IMG/VR virus record: IMGVR_UViG_3300025289_000431
Span: 1 to 31,207 of that record
Length of the DNA stretch: 31,207 bases
Reading direction: 5' to 3' (one strand)
DNA from: a virus
Positions 14,288 through 23,123 of this stretch are shown here, piece after piece (within the stretch, counting starts at the first letter, position 1; each line of letters starts with the position of its first letter). The notes beneath the pieces are model-generated. The model had not been told where the DNA came from. It was given only the letters and a program-made list of their open reading frames with translations, and made no database searches. The position numbers and the translations under genes are program-made.

Positions 14288-16683
14288 TGGCGAATCTCGA
14301 CACGCGAGAGAAGCGAGCGTCGGGCGTCCACGTCGGCCTGCCGTGGCGCTGGCTGCTGCCACTCCCGGACGGGGCGATCACGCAGGCGGATCGCCAGCAG
14401 GCGGCGGCGTGGTACGCAGGCATTCTTGCGGCGGCTGCGGTCGCGGGCTGGTACGACGCCGCGTGGCTCTACCGCCGCGCGGTGACCTTCACGGAGCAGT
14501 CCGGCTCCGCGCTGACGGAGTATGCGGTCAAGGTGGTTATCTCTGGTGGGAGTTTCACTTCCGCCCAGGCAGACGGGGACGACTTCCGCGTGACGCTGGC
14601 CGACGGCACGACGCTGATCCCCCACTGGGTCGAGTCCTGGGACTCGGGCGCCGGGGACCTCACGATCTGGGCGCGCGTGCCGTCGATCGCCGCCTCCGGC
14701 ACGGTCACGCTCTACCTCTACTACGGCAACGCCGCGGCGGTGAGCGCGAGCGACGGCGAGGAAGTGTTCCTCGCATTTTCGTCGTTCTCCAAAGGCGCGT
14801 CGGGCGATCAGCCGTGGGGCTGGCGCACATGGTTCATTGGCACGCCGGACGGCGGGGCGACGGTCGACCTCAGCGCGACTCAGGCGCGAAGCGATCGACC
14901 GCTCGGCTCCGCTGTGCTTACGTCCGTGTCCACGGGCACCGGGTCGGAGGCGCCCTTCACGGCGAGGATTGCACAGCAGCGACAGTGTTTCGTCGCCGCC
15001 GGGCGCTACTGGCTCGTCTGGGCCGACATCTCCGGAGGCACGCCCCCGTTCCCGATGTACTACCGTTCCTCAACGGACGGCGTGACGTGGACGGGCGACA
15101 CGTCCCTTCGTGATTCTCCGCAGCGGGACGCCTCATGGGACGTGGCCTATGACGGCACCTACGTCCACGTCGCGAAGAACATCATTTATGCCCTTCCTGA
15201 CCCGGGCTACGGTGGATTGGAGTACCGCGTTGGGACGCCGAACGCTGATGGCACCATCACGTGGCTCGCGGACTGGCAGACGGCGCTTGCGAGCGCAGTC
15301 ATCGTGACTGACCTCAATCTCAGCATCGGCACGGACGGGCACGCCTGGGTGTGCTACTCCGACGACAACGCGAGCCTCCCTGCGATTGGCGACGCGACTG
15401 TCATTCGGAACGACAACGTCGACGGGACGTGGAGCACGACGGCGGGGTTCCCCGTGGTCGCCTACGCGGGCGTGGGCGACGACGCGCAGGGGGTCCTCGC
15501 TCCGTTGGCCTCCGGCGCCATGTACGTCGTCGGGTACGAGTGGGCGCAGGACATCGTCGCGCCGGGCTTTACGGTGACGGCGGCTGGCGTGGTCGCGGCC
15601 GACGCCGACGCGACGTTGGTGGCGGTAGAGTCGGCGAGCGGCGACAACACGTTCGTGTCGCGCATCGACGCTGCTGGGCCGGGCGACGGCACGGTTCACG
15701 TCGCGTATCAGGACGTCAATCAGGTAGTCCGCTACCGAAAGCGTAGTGCGGCGGGCGCCTGGGGCGACGAGGTCATTCTGGACACCGCCGCGAGGGTCCA
15801 CGACTGGGTCACCTCACCGCGCGTATCGTTCGATGGGGCCACGGGCGTCATCGTCATGTGGACCTACACCAGCGGGCGCGCGATCTACTGGTGCCGCTCG
15901 GATGACAGCGGTGCGACGTGGACCCGGCCGCACGTCTTGGTCGGAATGGCGACAGCGGAAGCTACGCTGGAGCACGCGATGCCGGCCGAGAAGACCGCCG
16001 GCGACGGGCTGCTCCCCGTGGCGTATATCAACGGGTCCTACACGCTGATCCACGCCCTCTGCGATGTCCAGTCTCCAGGCGACGCGGTGAGCCTCGCGGG
16101 CCGATTGTACAAGCCAACAGCGACGTCGTTCGTTATGGCATGTGATCATCGGACGCCGAATGTCGGCGCTGCACACAGTTTTGAGTGTGCGTTGTATATC
16201 GACACGATCGGCGGTGCGGCGGCAAACGACAACTTCGTATTCGGTCTCGTTACGGGGTCGGGCATTGGCCTAAACGTGTCGGCGAATTTCGGACCGTGGG
16301 TCGCGTTCTACGGCAATCCTGCGAACAAGATCGGTTACTACAACGGGTCGTCCCACACGCAGCTCGCGGACATCACATGGGACGCCTGGCACATGGTCAG
16401 CATCCGCATCAAGACGATCGGGACGTTCGACCTGTACCTCGACGGGACGCTGATCGGAACGGATCTCGCATTTTTCAACGCGAGCCCTGCGTACAGCACA
16501 CTCGGCTGCATCCGCCCCTCGATCACAACGACGCGCACCGCGACGGCGTACTTCGACAACGTCCGCGTGCGCCCGAGCGTGGCAACGGAACCAACGCACG
16601 GGGCATTTGGGGCGGAGGAGGCGGGCTTGGTGGCCGCGATGGCCCGGATTATTGGTGGTTGGAACAGAATCATAGGAGGATAA
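14287..16683 (+). CDS. Large adhesin: DUF2341-like, Asp-box and LamG-like regions
   Basis: 798 residues. About residues 57-148 resemble a DUF2341 domain (DFRVTLADGTTLIPHWVESW, then VTLYLYYGN). The centre, about 190-600, has the look of a sialidase-like beta-propeller: one variant Asp box at 262-268 (STDGVTW) and one canonical S-x-D-x-G-x-T-W at 538-545. The C-terminal ~170 residues resemble a LamG/concanavalin-like sandwich (WHMVSIRIKTIGTFDLYLDG, then TAYFDNVRVRP). This suggests a receptor-binding protein that recognises or trims a surface glycan. Sialidase catalytic residues (an Arg triad, Tyr/Glu, Asp) were not confirmed, so it may only bind. GC content is high compared with the neck genes, hinting at transfer. 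Confidence 0.75.
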   Translation: MANLDTREKRASGVHVGLPWRWLLPLPDGAITQADRQQAAAWYAGILAAAAVAGWYDAAWLYRRAVTFTEQSGSALTEYAVKVVISGGSFTSAQADGDDFRVTLADGTTLIPHWVESWDSGAGDLTIWARVPSIAASGTVTLYLYYGNAAAVSASDGEEVFLAFSSFSKGASGDQPWGWRTWFIGTPDGGATVDLSATQARSDRPLGSAVLTSVSTGTGSEAPFTARIAQQRQCFVAAGRYWLVWADISGGTPPFPMYYRSSTDGVTWTGDTSLRDSPQRDASWDVAYDGTYVHVAKNIIYALPDPGYGGLEYRVGTPNADGTITWLADWQTALASAVIVTDLNLSIGTDGHAWVCYSDDNASLPAIGDATVIRNDNVDGTWSTTAGFPVVAYAGVGDDAQGVLAPLASGAMYVVGYEWAQDIVAPGFTVTAAGVVAADADATLVAVESASGDNTFVSRIDAAGPGDGTVHVAYQDVNQVVRYRKRSAAGAWGDEVILDTAARVHDWVTSPRVSFDGATGVIVMWTYTSGRAIYWCRSDDSGATWTRPHVLVGMATAEATLEHAMPAEKTAGDGLLPVAYINGSYTLIHALCDVQSPGDAVSLAGRLYKPTATSFVMACDHRTPNVGAAHSFECALYIDTIGGAAANDNFVFGLVTGSGIGLNVSANFGPWVAFYGNPANKIGYYNGSSHTQLADITWDAWHMVSIRIKTIGTFDLYLDGTLIGTDLAFFNASPAYSTLGCIRPSITTTRTATAYFDNVRVRPSVATEPTHGAFGAEEAGLVAAMARIIGGWNRIIGG

Positions 16684-16687
16684 TCCC

Positions 16688-16834
16688 ATGAACCCAGTCG
16701 AACAACGGATCGCAATGTACGTGTGGTCGCTTTTGTGCCAGGCAGCCAAGGTCGAGGTGCTAGAGGCTGAGGTTGCTAGGCTCCAAGGCTTACTTAACGC
16801 GAGTCCCAAAGAGGTGTGGAGCCATGGCGCGTAA
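16688..16834 (+). CDS. 48-aa coiled-coil protein
   Basis: Starts seven bases after a near-perfect AGGAGGA (16674-16680), stronger than any nearby site, so good expression is likely. The middle (AAKVEVLEAEVARLQGLL) is a short leucine-zipper-like helix, preceded by a hydrophobic YVWSLLCQAA. It overlaps the next gene by 11 bases. It may be a fibre chaperone or trimerisation partner; position and shape are the only basis. Confidence 0.65.
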   Translation: MNPVEQRIAMYVWSLLCQAAKVEVLEAEVARLQGLLNASPKEVWSHGA

Positions 16835-17741
16835 CCCCGATTCTCTCACGAAGCATCTCATCCCCGAGGATAACGACAAGCTTGATCTCGGGAACGCGGT
16901 TCAGGTGTTCAGGACCATCTTCGTCAATGGCTTGCAAAGCGCGAGTGGGCTGACGATTACGAACCCGCTCCTCCTCGCTGCTGGCACGGCGGCGTTACCA
17001 AGTCTGACGTTTGCTGGAGACGTTGACACCGGGTTTTATCATCCAGCTGCTGACGCGACGGGTTTTGCGGCTGCCGGGGCGGCTCGGATGCAATTGTCGG
17101 GTGAGATGGTACTAGGCAGCGGATTTGGCGTTGGGTGGAGCTCGACCGCCGCGCCTGTGGTTGGGACCTTCGATACAATGATCTCTCGTGACTCTGCCGG
17201 CGTCCTAAAAGTCACCACGAATGGCACGACGCTGGGGACGCTGAACGCGGGCACGATGAATGTTCTCGCCGGGGCGAGCGCAACTGGCACGACGCGCGTC
17301 GGCGGAACGCTCAACGCGAATATCACGCCGGTCGGTAACGTGACGACTGGTGATGATACCCTGATGTCATATACCCTGCCGGCGAATGCTATGGACGCGA
17401 CCGGGCGCGGGGTGAGGATTATAGCCTGGGGCACGACGGCAAACAACGCAAACGCCAAGGCGGTACGATTGTACTTCGGTGCAACAACCCTGGGCGCGGT
17501 CGCCATGACGGTGAGTCAGGCGAACACGTGGCGCTATGTTGCCGAGGTACTCCGTGTTGACGCGACAACGCAAACCGCCTCAGAATGGTTTATCCAGTAC
17601 GGAACCACAATACTGCATGAGACCAATATCACCGCCCCAGGTGAAACACTCTCCAGCGCCGTGGTCATTAAGGTTACGGGTGAGGGTGTTGATACCGACG
17701 ACATCACCCAGAGTGGGATGATTGTAGAGTTCTTTAACTAA
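16824..17741 (+). CDS. Tail fibre protein with beta-rich knob
   Basis: The frame extends back to 16773, but the ATG at 16824 has GAGG nine bases upstream, matches the usual fibre start (MARNPDSLTKHLIP) and is chosen, giving 305 residues. Residues 59-73 (PSLTFAGDVDTGFYHP) are the classic tail-fibre motif found next to beta-helical shafts, followed by ISRDSAGVLKV. From residue ~160 the sequence is a beta-sandwich-like knob (TLMSYTLPANAMDATGRGVR, TWRYVAEVLRV). Likely a trimeric receptor-binding fibre. No chaperone or autocleavage motif recognised. Confidence 0.83.
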   Translation: MARNPDSLTKHLIPEDNDKLDLGNAVQVFRTIFVNGLQSASGLTITNPLLLAAGTAALPSLTFAGDVDTGFYHPAADATGFAAAGAARMQLSGEMVLGSGFGVGWSSTAAPVVGTFDTMISRDSAGVLKVTTNGTTLGTLNAGTMNVLAGASATGTTRVGGTLNANITPVGNVTTGDDTLMSYTLPANAMDATGRGVRIIAWGTTANNANAKAVRLYFGATTLGAVAMTVSQANTWRYVAEVLRVDATTQTASEWFIQYGTTILHETNITAPGETLSSAVVIKVTGEGVDTDDITQSGMIVEFFN

Positions 17742-17755
17742 ACGAGGAGCATAAC

Positions 17756-18196
17756 ATGACGCTGGAAAGAGCGGAACGCAGACTACGCCATTACGACAAA
17801 GCTCTCCGTGTGCGCCGTTCAAACGAGCAACCTGCTGTCCTCGTCGAGCGCAAGACCATGCGCGGGCGAATCGGCTCGGTTGGCCCTGGCGGCATCAACT
17901 GGACGCCTGACGTTGGCCGGCGCCGTGAAGAGGGTCACGTGCTGGTCTGTATGGTGCCACGTGAGGGCTTTGATGCCGAGCGGCTCTTAGACAGTCTCAA
18001 AGAAGCTGACACGTGGTCGTTGCATAATACCTCCGCTGATCCCCTCTGGCGCCGTGCCGAGCGTGAAGATGACGCTCACAAGCGGCGTCTTGTCAAGGCT
18101 CGTCAGGATGGCATCCGCTATAAGGCTGGCGAAGTGTGGGATCGGTATGCGTGGTCCAGCAAATCGCGCGTGTCCACCTATGTAAAGGGGCGCTAA
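17756..18196 (+). CDS. Basic protein upstream of the adaptor (146 aa)
   Basis: Starts six bases after GAGGAG. Very rich in Arg, Lys and Glu, without membrane segments. Features include RAERRLRHYDKALRVRRS at the N-terminus and a Gly/Pro/Trp segment (GSVGPGGINWTPDVGRR). The end is basic and aromatic (WDRYAWSSKSRVSTYVKGR). It joins the adaptor gene by TAATG. In its position, a small neck or portal-associated protein would fit, but no family was recognised. Confidence 0.72.
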   Translation: MTLERAERRLRHYDKALRVRRSNEQPAVLVERKTMRGRIGSVGPGGINWTPDVGRRREEGHVLVCMVPREGFDAERLLDSLKEADTWSLHNTSADPLWRRAEREDDAHKRRLVKARQDGIRYKAGEVWDRYAWSSKSRVSTYVKGR

Positions 18197-19212
18197 TGAA
18201 CGTCGTGCAGCTGATGCGCCGTGCCCGCCAGGGCATTGACGCGATTCTTCCTGGTGGCACCGCGTCGGGCCACTGGTCGGACGAAGAAGCCCAGGACGCG
18301 GTCAACGAGGCGTACGAACAAGCCCTACGCGAATTCAGGCTCGTCCACAAGAAGTGGGGCCTGGTGACCCTTAACACGTCCTCGACTGCCTTTACACGCG
18401 ATGGTGAGACGTATACGCCATCAACGGCGCTCGTGCTCTCATCGACGACCAATAAGCTCACTCTCCCGCCTGACTTCGCTGAGCTCATCCGCATCACGTG
18501 TACCAACAATCGTGCTGTGCGCTTCGTTCACGCCCAAGAGGAAACCTACCACTGGATTGACGCCGAGCAGTCGGGTTTCAGCGACCAGTCGCTTCCCCTC
18601 CAAGCCGACCCCAACGGGCTGGTCTTCTACTGGGACATCATTGGCGAGCGGACGCTGATTCTCATCCCGCCGGTCAATGGCAGTTTCAACCTGGAAATCG
18701 ACTACATCCCAATGTTCCAGCCGCTCACGTATAGCCTGGCGGGAACAGTGGGAATCACGCAAGGACTGAAAGTGCTCACGGGCACCACGACCACGTGGGT
18801 GACGGACAACGTCTACACGGAAGACCAGAGCCAGCGTGCCGAGCTGATCCCGAGTATCAACAGCGTAACGTCAGCGAGCATCTCGACCAATGCACGGTAT
18901 GCCCGTGTCGCGGCGATCACGAGCGACACGGCTGCGACCATGGTGTCGAACTGGGGTCCAGCTACGCTTGCAGCGGCTACCCATATTCTCGCGATGGCGC
19001 CGATCATCCCACGCGAGTACCACCGCTGGCTGTCACGTATCGCTGGCGCAATCATGCTGACCAAGGTCAGCCCTGACATTGCTGAGAAGTATGAGGCGCG
19101 CACGATCAAGCAGCTTCGTGAACAGATCAACTCGACGATCCGTCGCCGGCAGTCGCAAGATAGTGTCGTCACCGAAGACGCAGAAGAGATGGGCGTCGGG
19201 AGCGACTACTAA
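18196..19212 (+). CDS. Head-tail adaptor (tail tubular A-like), predicted
   Basis: The frame opens at 18136, but the ATG at 18196 overlaps the previous stop (TAATG) and is preferred, giving 338 residues. The N-terminal helical part (SDEEAQDAVNEAYEQALREF, about 28-47), the LPPDFAELIRI strand (~95-105), the large beta-rich middle, and the C-terminal helices (REYHRWLSRIAGAIMLTK) fit adaptor proteins that sit below the portal of short-tailed phages. It lies directly before the nozzle gene, as in T7- and P22-like clusters. The call is by fold-like pattern and order, not by a diagnostic motif. Confidence 0.72.
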   Translation: MNVVQLMRRARQGIDAILPGGTASGHWSDEEAQDAVNEAYEQALREFRLVHKKWGLVTLNTSSTAFTRDGETYTPSTALVLSSTTNKLTLPPDFAELIRITCTNNRAVRFVHAQEETYHWIDAEQSGFSDQSLPLQADPNGLVFYWDIIGERTLILIPPVNGSFNLEIDYIPMFQPLTYSLAGTVGITQGLKVLTGTTTTWVTDNVYTEDQSQRAELIPSINSVTSASISTNARYARVAAITSDTAATMVSNWGPATLAAATHILAMAPIIPREYHRWLSRIAGAIMLTKVSPDIAEKYEARTIKQLREQINSTIRRRQSQDSVVTEDAEEMGVGSDY

Positions 19213-21284
19213 TGCCATACGAGGCCCAGGGCGCTGAGGTCCTCAGCTCGTTTGCCAAGGGAATCGACCGCGACTCCCCGCGAACGCTGATCGCGGAGGG
19301 ACACTACGACGACGCCTTGAATATGCTCCTGACGTCTGATACATCTGGTCAGCACCCAACGACGATGCAGCCTGACGCGGAGCTGGATGCCGATATCACG
19401 TGGACAGCCAGCAACGTGAGGTGGTTTGCTCCGTTTACATACGCGACGTATAACTCGACGACGGGCGTACTCACGTATGTCACGGAGTTGCTCATTCACC
19501 GTGCCGATGGTAACTACTACACGTATACGTCTGGGGCGCCCGGTACGGAAACTGCTGTACGGCGCACAGGCAGCACCGCGACCGACTTGAATACTCATTG
19601 CGTGTACGACCAGTGGCTCGTGCTGTTCAACGGGCGCGATAACCCGCTCAAATACGGACAACACTTCCGTTGGGATGGCCAGAACTATGCTACGCCGCAT
19701 CTCTTCCCGCTGGGTAGCAAGCCGATCAGCCCGCTTGTTTCTGGAACCGTCGCCGGGGAAACGTGGGTTTCACATACTGGGGGTGGATCGCCTGGCTTCA
19801 TTGTGGATGCGAGCTTGCCAGTTCCGGCGCGCGTGGGAACGTCTGCGCTCCGCGTAGGGACGAGTGGGACAAGCACCGTTGACTTTGATCCAGTACGCGA
19901 CTTTCGTGCTGGGCCGCGTCCCTATGGTGGGACACAGTTTGCTACTACAGACTTCATACAGTTTAAGTATCTCAAAGCGGCTACGGCTAACCAGTGTGTC
20001 GTGCGGTTTTATACGGCCCCAGGTGGTGGCGGGACACTTATTGGCGCCCATACTCTCTCAAGTATAACCGCTGACGGGACATGGCATCAAGCGTCGATTG
20101 CGCGCGCCGCTGATACCGCGAACTGGGCTACGGTGGCCTCGATGGTTATCACTAACGATGATGCTACAAACGTGATCTACATTGATGACATCTACTTCTT
20201 GTATGCTGACGCCCCACCTGCTGCTCAGGTTGGCTGCGCGCACAAAGATCGTATCATCCTTGGCGGCGTGCCCGTGGCTGGCTCAAATAGCGACCCGGCC
20301 CTCTCGACACTCTTCTACTCACCAGCAAGCAAGCCTGACGAGTTCCCATCAACCAACACGCAGGTGATGTCTGGTGGCGCGCAGTCGCTCAGCCGCACGA
20401 ACCGCATCACGGCTGTTCGGGAGTATGGTGACGCCGTCATTGTCGGCATGCAGAATACCGTCTTAGCGTGGACGGTTGGGACTGATGGGACACCCACACG
20501 GTCGGTTGTGTCGACGGAGAATGGCATCGACTCGCCGCTCGCCCTGGTGGAGACGCCATCCGGGTCGCTGCTCTTCCCGTGGCAGCGCGGCATCTACATG
20601 CTACGCCAGACTGGGCGTAACTACGTTTCAGAGAAGGTTGCGCCACTCTTAAGAGACATCTGGCTTGAAGAGCCTCAGTGGACGGTAGGCATCCGCGACG
20701 AGTCCACGAAGACTGTCAGATTCTGGTTTCGTGAAGTCGATGAGTCCGACCCTACACAGACGACGAACGGGATCGTCTTCGACTATGTGCGCGCCCAAGA
20801 TATTGGTGACGCCGTGTGGCCGTCGCGGATGGGCCAGTTGGCTGACTATGCGACGGAAGCTTACGTCGACGGTGTACGTGAGACGCTGTACTCTGTCAAC
20901 GACGCCGCCGATATCTGGCGGATGGGCGCAGCAACGTCTGGCGCTTGGCTTGGGACCGACACGACAGCGTACATCGACCTGCCGTGGATCGGGACACAGG
21001 CGCGTGATAAGGTCACCAAGTGGATTGGCATTAGCGTCCCCTACAAGTCGACCGTCGCTATCCAGGTCCACGTGCGCTACGCCAACCATCCACATGCTTT
21101 TGACAGTGCATCGTTTGAGCAGCGCGATTCACTTGCCGCGTCGCCAACGATTGCCACACTGTCAAACATCATCTTCGGTGGTACAACCAAGTGGGTCCAG
21201 GTGCGACTCCAAGCGGCAACCTATGGCTTTGAAATCTTTCCACCAATCTCGCTGATCGCCGCACCGACGACAAGGCCAGGATAA
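19212..21284 (+). CDS. Tail nozzle / tubular B-like protein with inserted domain
   Basis: 690 residues beginning on the adaptor stop. The outer parts match the nozzle style: an early FAKGIDRDSP motif, WFAPFTYATYN and HCVYDQWLVLFNG strands, then CAHKDRIILGG, GDAVIVGMQNTVLAW, SGSLLFPWQRGIYML and RMGQLADYATEAYV, as in beta-propeller nozzles. Residues ~175-330 seem to be an extra jelly-roll-like domain (TDFIQFKYLKAATANQCVVRF, then VIYIDDIYFLY) inserted before the propeller continues; carbohydrate-binding modules look like this. Predicted to close the tail and perhaps touch the cell surface. Confidence 0.72.
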   Translation: MPYEAQGAEVLSSFAKGIDRDSPRTLIAEGHYDDALNMLLTSDTSGQHPTTMQPDAELDADITWTASNVRWFAPFTYATYNSTTGVLTYVTELLIHRADGNYYTYTSGAPGTETAVRRTGSTATDLNTHCVYDQWLVLFNGRDNPLKYGQHFRWDGQNYATPHLFPLGSKPISPLVSGTVAGETWVSHTGGGSPGFIVDASLPVPARVGTSALRVGTSGTSTVDFDPVRDFRAGPRPYGGTQFATTDFIQFKYLKAATANQCVVRFYTAPGGGGTLIGAHTLSSITADGTWHQASIARAADTANWATVASMVITNDDATNVIYIDDIYFLYADAPPAAQVGCAHKDRIILGGVPVAGSNSDPALSTLFYSPASKPDEFPSTNTQVMSGGAQSLSRTNRITAVREYGDAVIVGMQNTVLAWTVGTDGTPTRSVVSTENGIDSPLALVETPSGSLLFPWQRGIYMLRQTGRNYVSEKVAPLLRDIWLEEPQWTVGIRDESTKTVRFWFREVDESDPTQTTNGIVFDYVRAQDIGDAVWPSRMGQLADYATEAYVDGVRETLYSVNDAADIWRMGAATSGAWLGTDTTAYIDLPWIGTQARDKVTKWIGISVPYKSTVAIQVHVRYANHPHAFDSASFEQRDSLAASPTIATLSNIIFGGTTKWVQVRLQAATYGFEIFPPISLIAAPTTRPG

Positions 21285-21553
21285 TGGCATCCACACAGAT
21301 CCTTGCATCGTCGACGTCACAGCTTGTCGTGACGGGTGATGCGACAACAGCAGGACATACGCTGACCATTGTGAACCTGCGCCTGTTCCCCCGCTTGGGA
21401 CCGGCACAGATTGTGCGCGTCTATGGCACAGTCGATCAAGCTGGAACGCCCATCAACATCGAAGTTGACGTGACATTCTATGATGCCGCATTTGAAGAGT
21501 TCGGTATGTATGGGGAAATGAAGAAGAAAAAGTCTGACGGAGAGAAGCGCTAA
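21284..21553 (+). CDS. Small beta protein after the nozzle (89 aa)
   Basis: Starts on the nozzle stop (TAATG) and ends on the next start in the same way. The sequence is Thr/Val/Ile-rich with strand-like segments (HTLTIVNLRLFPRLG, IVRVYGTVDQ, INIEVDVTFYD). It ends in a Lys-rich tail (MKKKKSDGEKR). No family recognised. Position suggests a small tail component. Confidence 0.68.
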   Translation: MASTQILASSTSQLVVTGDATTAGHTLTIVNLRLFPRLGPAQIVRVYGTVDQAGTPINIEVDVTFYDAAFEEFGMYGEMKKKKSDGEKR

Positions 21554-22536
21554 TGGCAATGGGCGTGCAAGCACAACCCGAAGACGAACTGGGCTACGTC
21601 CCGACGTCGGGCCTTGGCGGCATCGTAGCGAGCGAGATGGAACGTGCATCTGGGCGCCCGTTCATGTCGCCCCGCCTTGGCGGATCAGTGATGCTCACAC
21701 CCGGCGAGCGTGCTATGCGCGGGGCTGTCAACGCACTCAAGCTTCTTGCCCCGGCTGCTGACCCTCGCGATGCCGCGAGTGGGGCATTCGGGATGCCAAC
21801 TGGCACCTTGGCGCGCATCTTGACTGCTAAGTCTACGCCGCGCCTCCTGCAATACGTGCAGAAGTATTATCCCAAGATATATGGCGAACTGGAGCGGCGA
21901 CCGGCTGCCTATACACTCAACGAAGTGACATCGACAGCGTCTGGTGGGACTGCGCGATATGGTGTGCCAACAGCAAGCGCTGAACGTCCCCTCACGGGCA
22001 CACTTGGAGAGTTCAATCCAACTTTTGAGAGGGCTTCTTCATCCTTATTTCCACACCAAATCCAAGTAAACGAACTGGTGATGGATACCCTTACTGACCC
22101 CAAAGCTAAAACTCTAGCCGGCGCGGGAGAGTTCGTGCCAGTCGCATCAACTGTCCCCCACGAGCTTCAGCACGCGCTCCAGTTTGATATGCGTGTTCCG
22201 CCGCCTAAAGGACAGATCTCAGCGTACCCGGGTGGTGATCGCGCTCGTTCGCGTGTGAAAGAGATGCTTGATCGCGGCGTGCTCCGGCCGGAACACAAGA
22301 AATACTACGAGTTTCGTAAGAAGGCCGGGTATGCGCGCTATAGGGGTCAGGGCGTCAGTAGCACCCAAAGTGAGCGCAGCGCTGGTGAGGATGCCCTTGG
22401 CGAACTCATGACCGAGCTTGCCGCTAGAAGTGCAGCACAAAAGGCTGGCGTCATTGACGAAGTGATGCGCATTTCGGCTGAGGGATTTGAGCCGCGTGCC
22501 GGTGCGAGATTACGCGGAATGCTCAATAAGGAGTAA
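21553..22536 (+). CDS. Putative virion zinc metallopeptidase (HELQH)
   Basis: 327 residues starting on the previous stop. The motif VPHELQHALQ gives a full HExxH (H203, E204, H207), and an acidic helix downstream (GEDALGELMTELAARSAAQ, E284 or E288) could supply the third zinc ligand. The arrangement is like the zincin modules seen in phage and mobile-element 'polyvalent' proteins, which have a HE-x-x-H-A-x-Q helix. The N-terminal 90 residues are Pro/Gly/Ala-rich and disordered. In the block of ejection-type genes, it may be packaged in the virion and act in the cell envelope or host. It carries SGAFGMP, shared with the first gene. Confidence 0.72.
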   Translation: MAMGVQAQPEDELGYVPTSGLGGIVASEMERASGRPFMSPRLGGSVMLTPGERAMRGAVNALKLLAPAADPRDAASGAFGMPTGTLARILTAKSTPRLLQYVQKYYPKIYGELERRPAAYTLNEVTSTASGGTARYGVPTASAERPLTGTLGEFNPTFERASSSLFPHQIQVNELVMDTLTDPKAKTLAGAGEFVPVASTVPHELQHALQFDMRVPPPKGQISAYPGGDRARSRVKEMLDRGVLRPEHKKYYEFRKKAGYARYRGQGVSSTQSERSAGEDALGELMTELAARSAAQKAGVIDEVMRISAEGFEPRAGARLRGMLNKE

Positions 22537-22538
22537 TC

Positions 22539-23123
22539 ATGGCACTCCAGGATTTCTTTTCCGGGCTCAGTGATGCACTGCTTGGTACGCCACGGGAGAC
22601 GTTTGACCCGTACGCACAGGATCGCATGCTCCGAATGGACGAGCTGCGTCGCGCCCGTGCGGACTATGATAAGATGTATGCGTCCCCCGGTGGCGCCTTC
22701 CCTGAGCCGTATCGTAACATGCTCTACAAGCAATCCGAAGAGGCTGCGCGTTCTGCTCGCCCCGGCGCGGGTGGGTCAGGCTGGCTCGAAGATACGGTCA
22801 CGCGCGGGCGCAATCAGATCAATCTCGATCTGGCAATGAAGGAGCTCGACTTCTTGAACAAGCAGCGTGACTACATTGGGCGCCTTGCGGGTACAGGCAT
22901 GCCGACACAGGACATCCCACGCCAAGCCGGAATGCTTGAAGGATTCGCTGGAAAGGGCTTTGAGAGTCTCGGCGACTGGATGTTTGGGGGTAAGAAGAAG
23001 AAGGCGCCTCCCAAGGATGGTGGTATGGGCGTAACACCAGGCTTCCCACCCATGGGCCCAAGTGTACGCACGCCGCCGTTCAACCCGAATGCGGAAGGAC
23101 AGACGAGTTATGGCCAACGGTAA
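22539..23123 (+). CDS. Putative internal virion protein (194 aa)
   Basis: Starts five bases after AAGGAG that ends the preceding gene. The protein is polar and helical in the first 120 residues (MDELRRARADYDKMYA, NLDLAMKELDFLNKQRD). A Gly/Phe stretch follows (GFAGKGFESLGDWMFGG), then a Lys cluster and a Pro/Gly-rich disordered tail. Its style resembles the small protein at 881-1483. A minor virion or ejected protein is the likely role. No family recognised. Confidence 0.7.
   Translation: MALQDFFSGLSDALLGTPRETFDPYAQDRMLRMDELRRARADYDKMYASPGGAFPEPYRNMLYKQSEEAARSARPGAGGSGWLEDTVTRGRNQINLDLAMKELDFLNKQRDYIGRLAGTGMPTQDIPRQAGMLEGFAGKGFESLGDWMFGGKKKKAPPKDGGMGVTPGFPPMGPSVRTPPFNPNAEGQTSYGQR

Noticed and set aside
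14244-15113. Plus-strand frame of 289 codons overlapping the large adhesin
   Set aside because: Very Arg/Gly-rich and out of frame with a better-supported gene with recognisable motifs; an artefact of high GC.
12713-17741. Diversity-generating retroelement acting on fibre genes
   Set aside because: No reverse transcriptase or adenine-specific template/variable repeat pair was seen; the internal repeats differ at all bases, mainly third positions.
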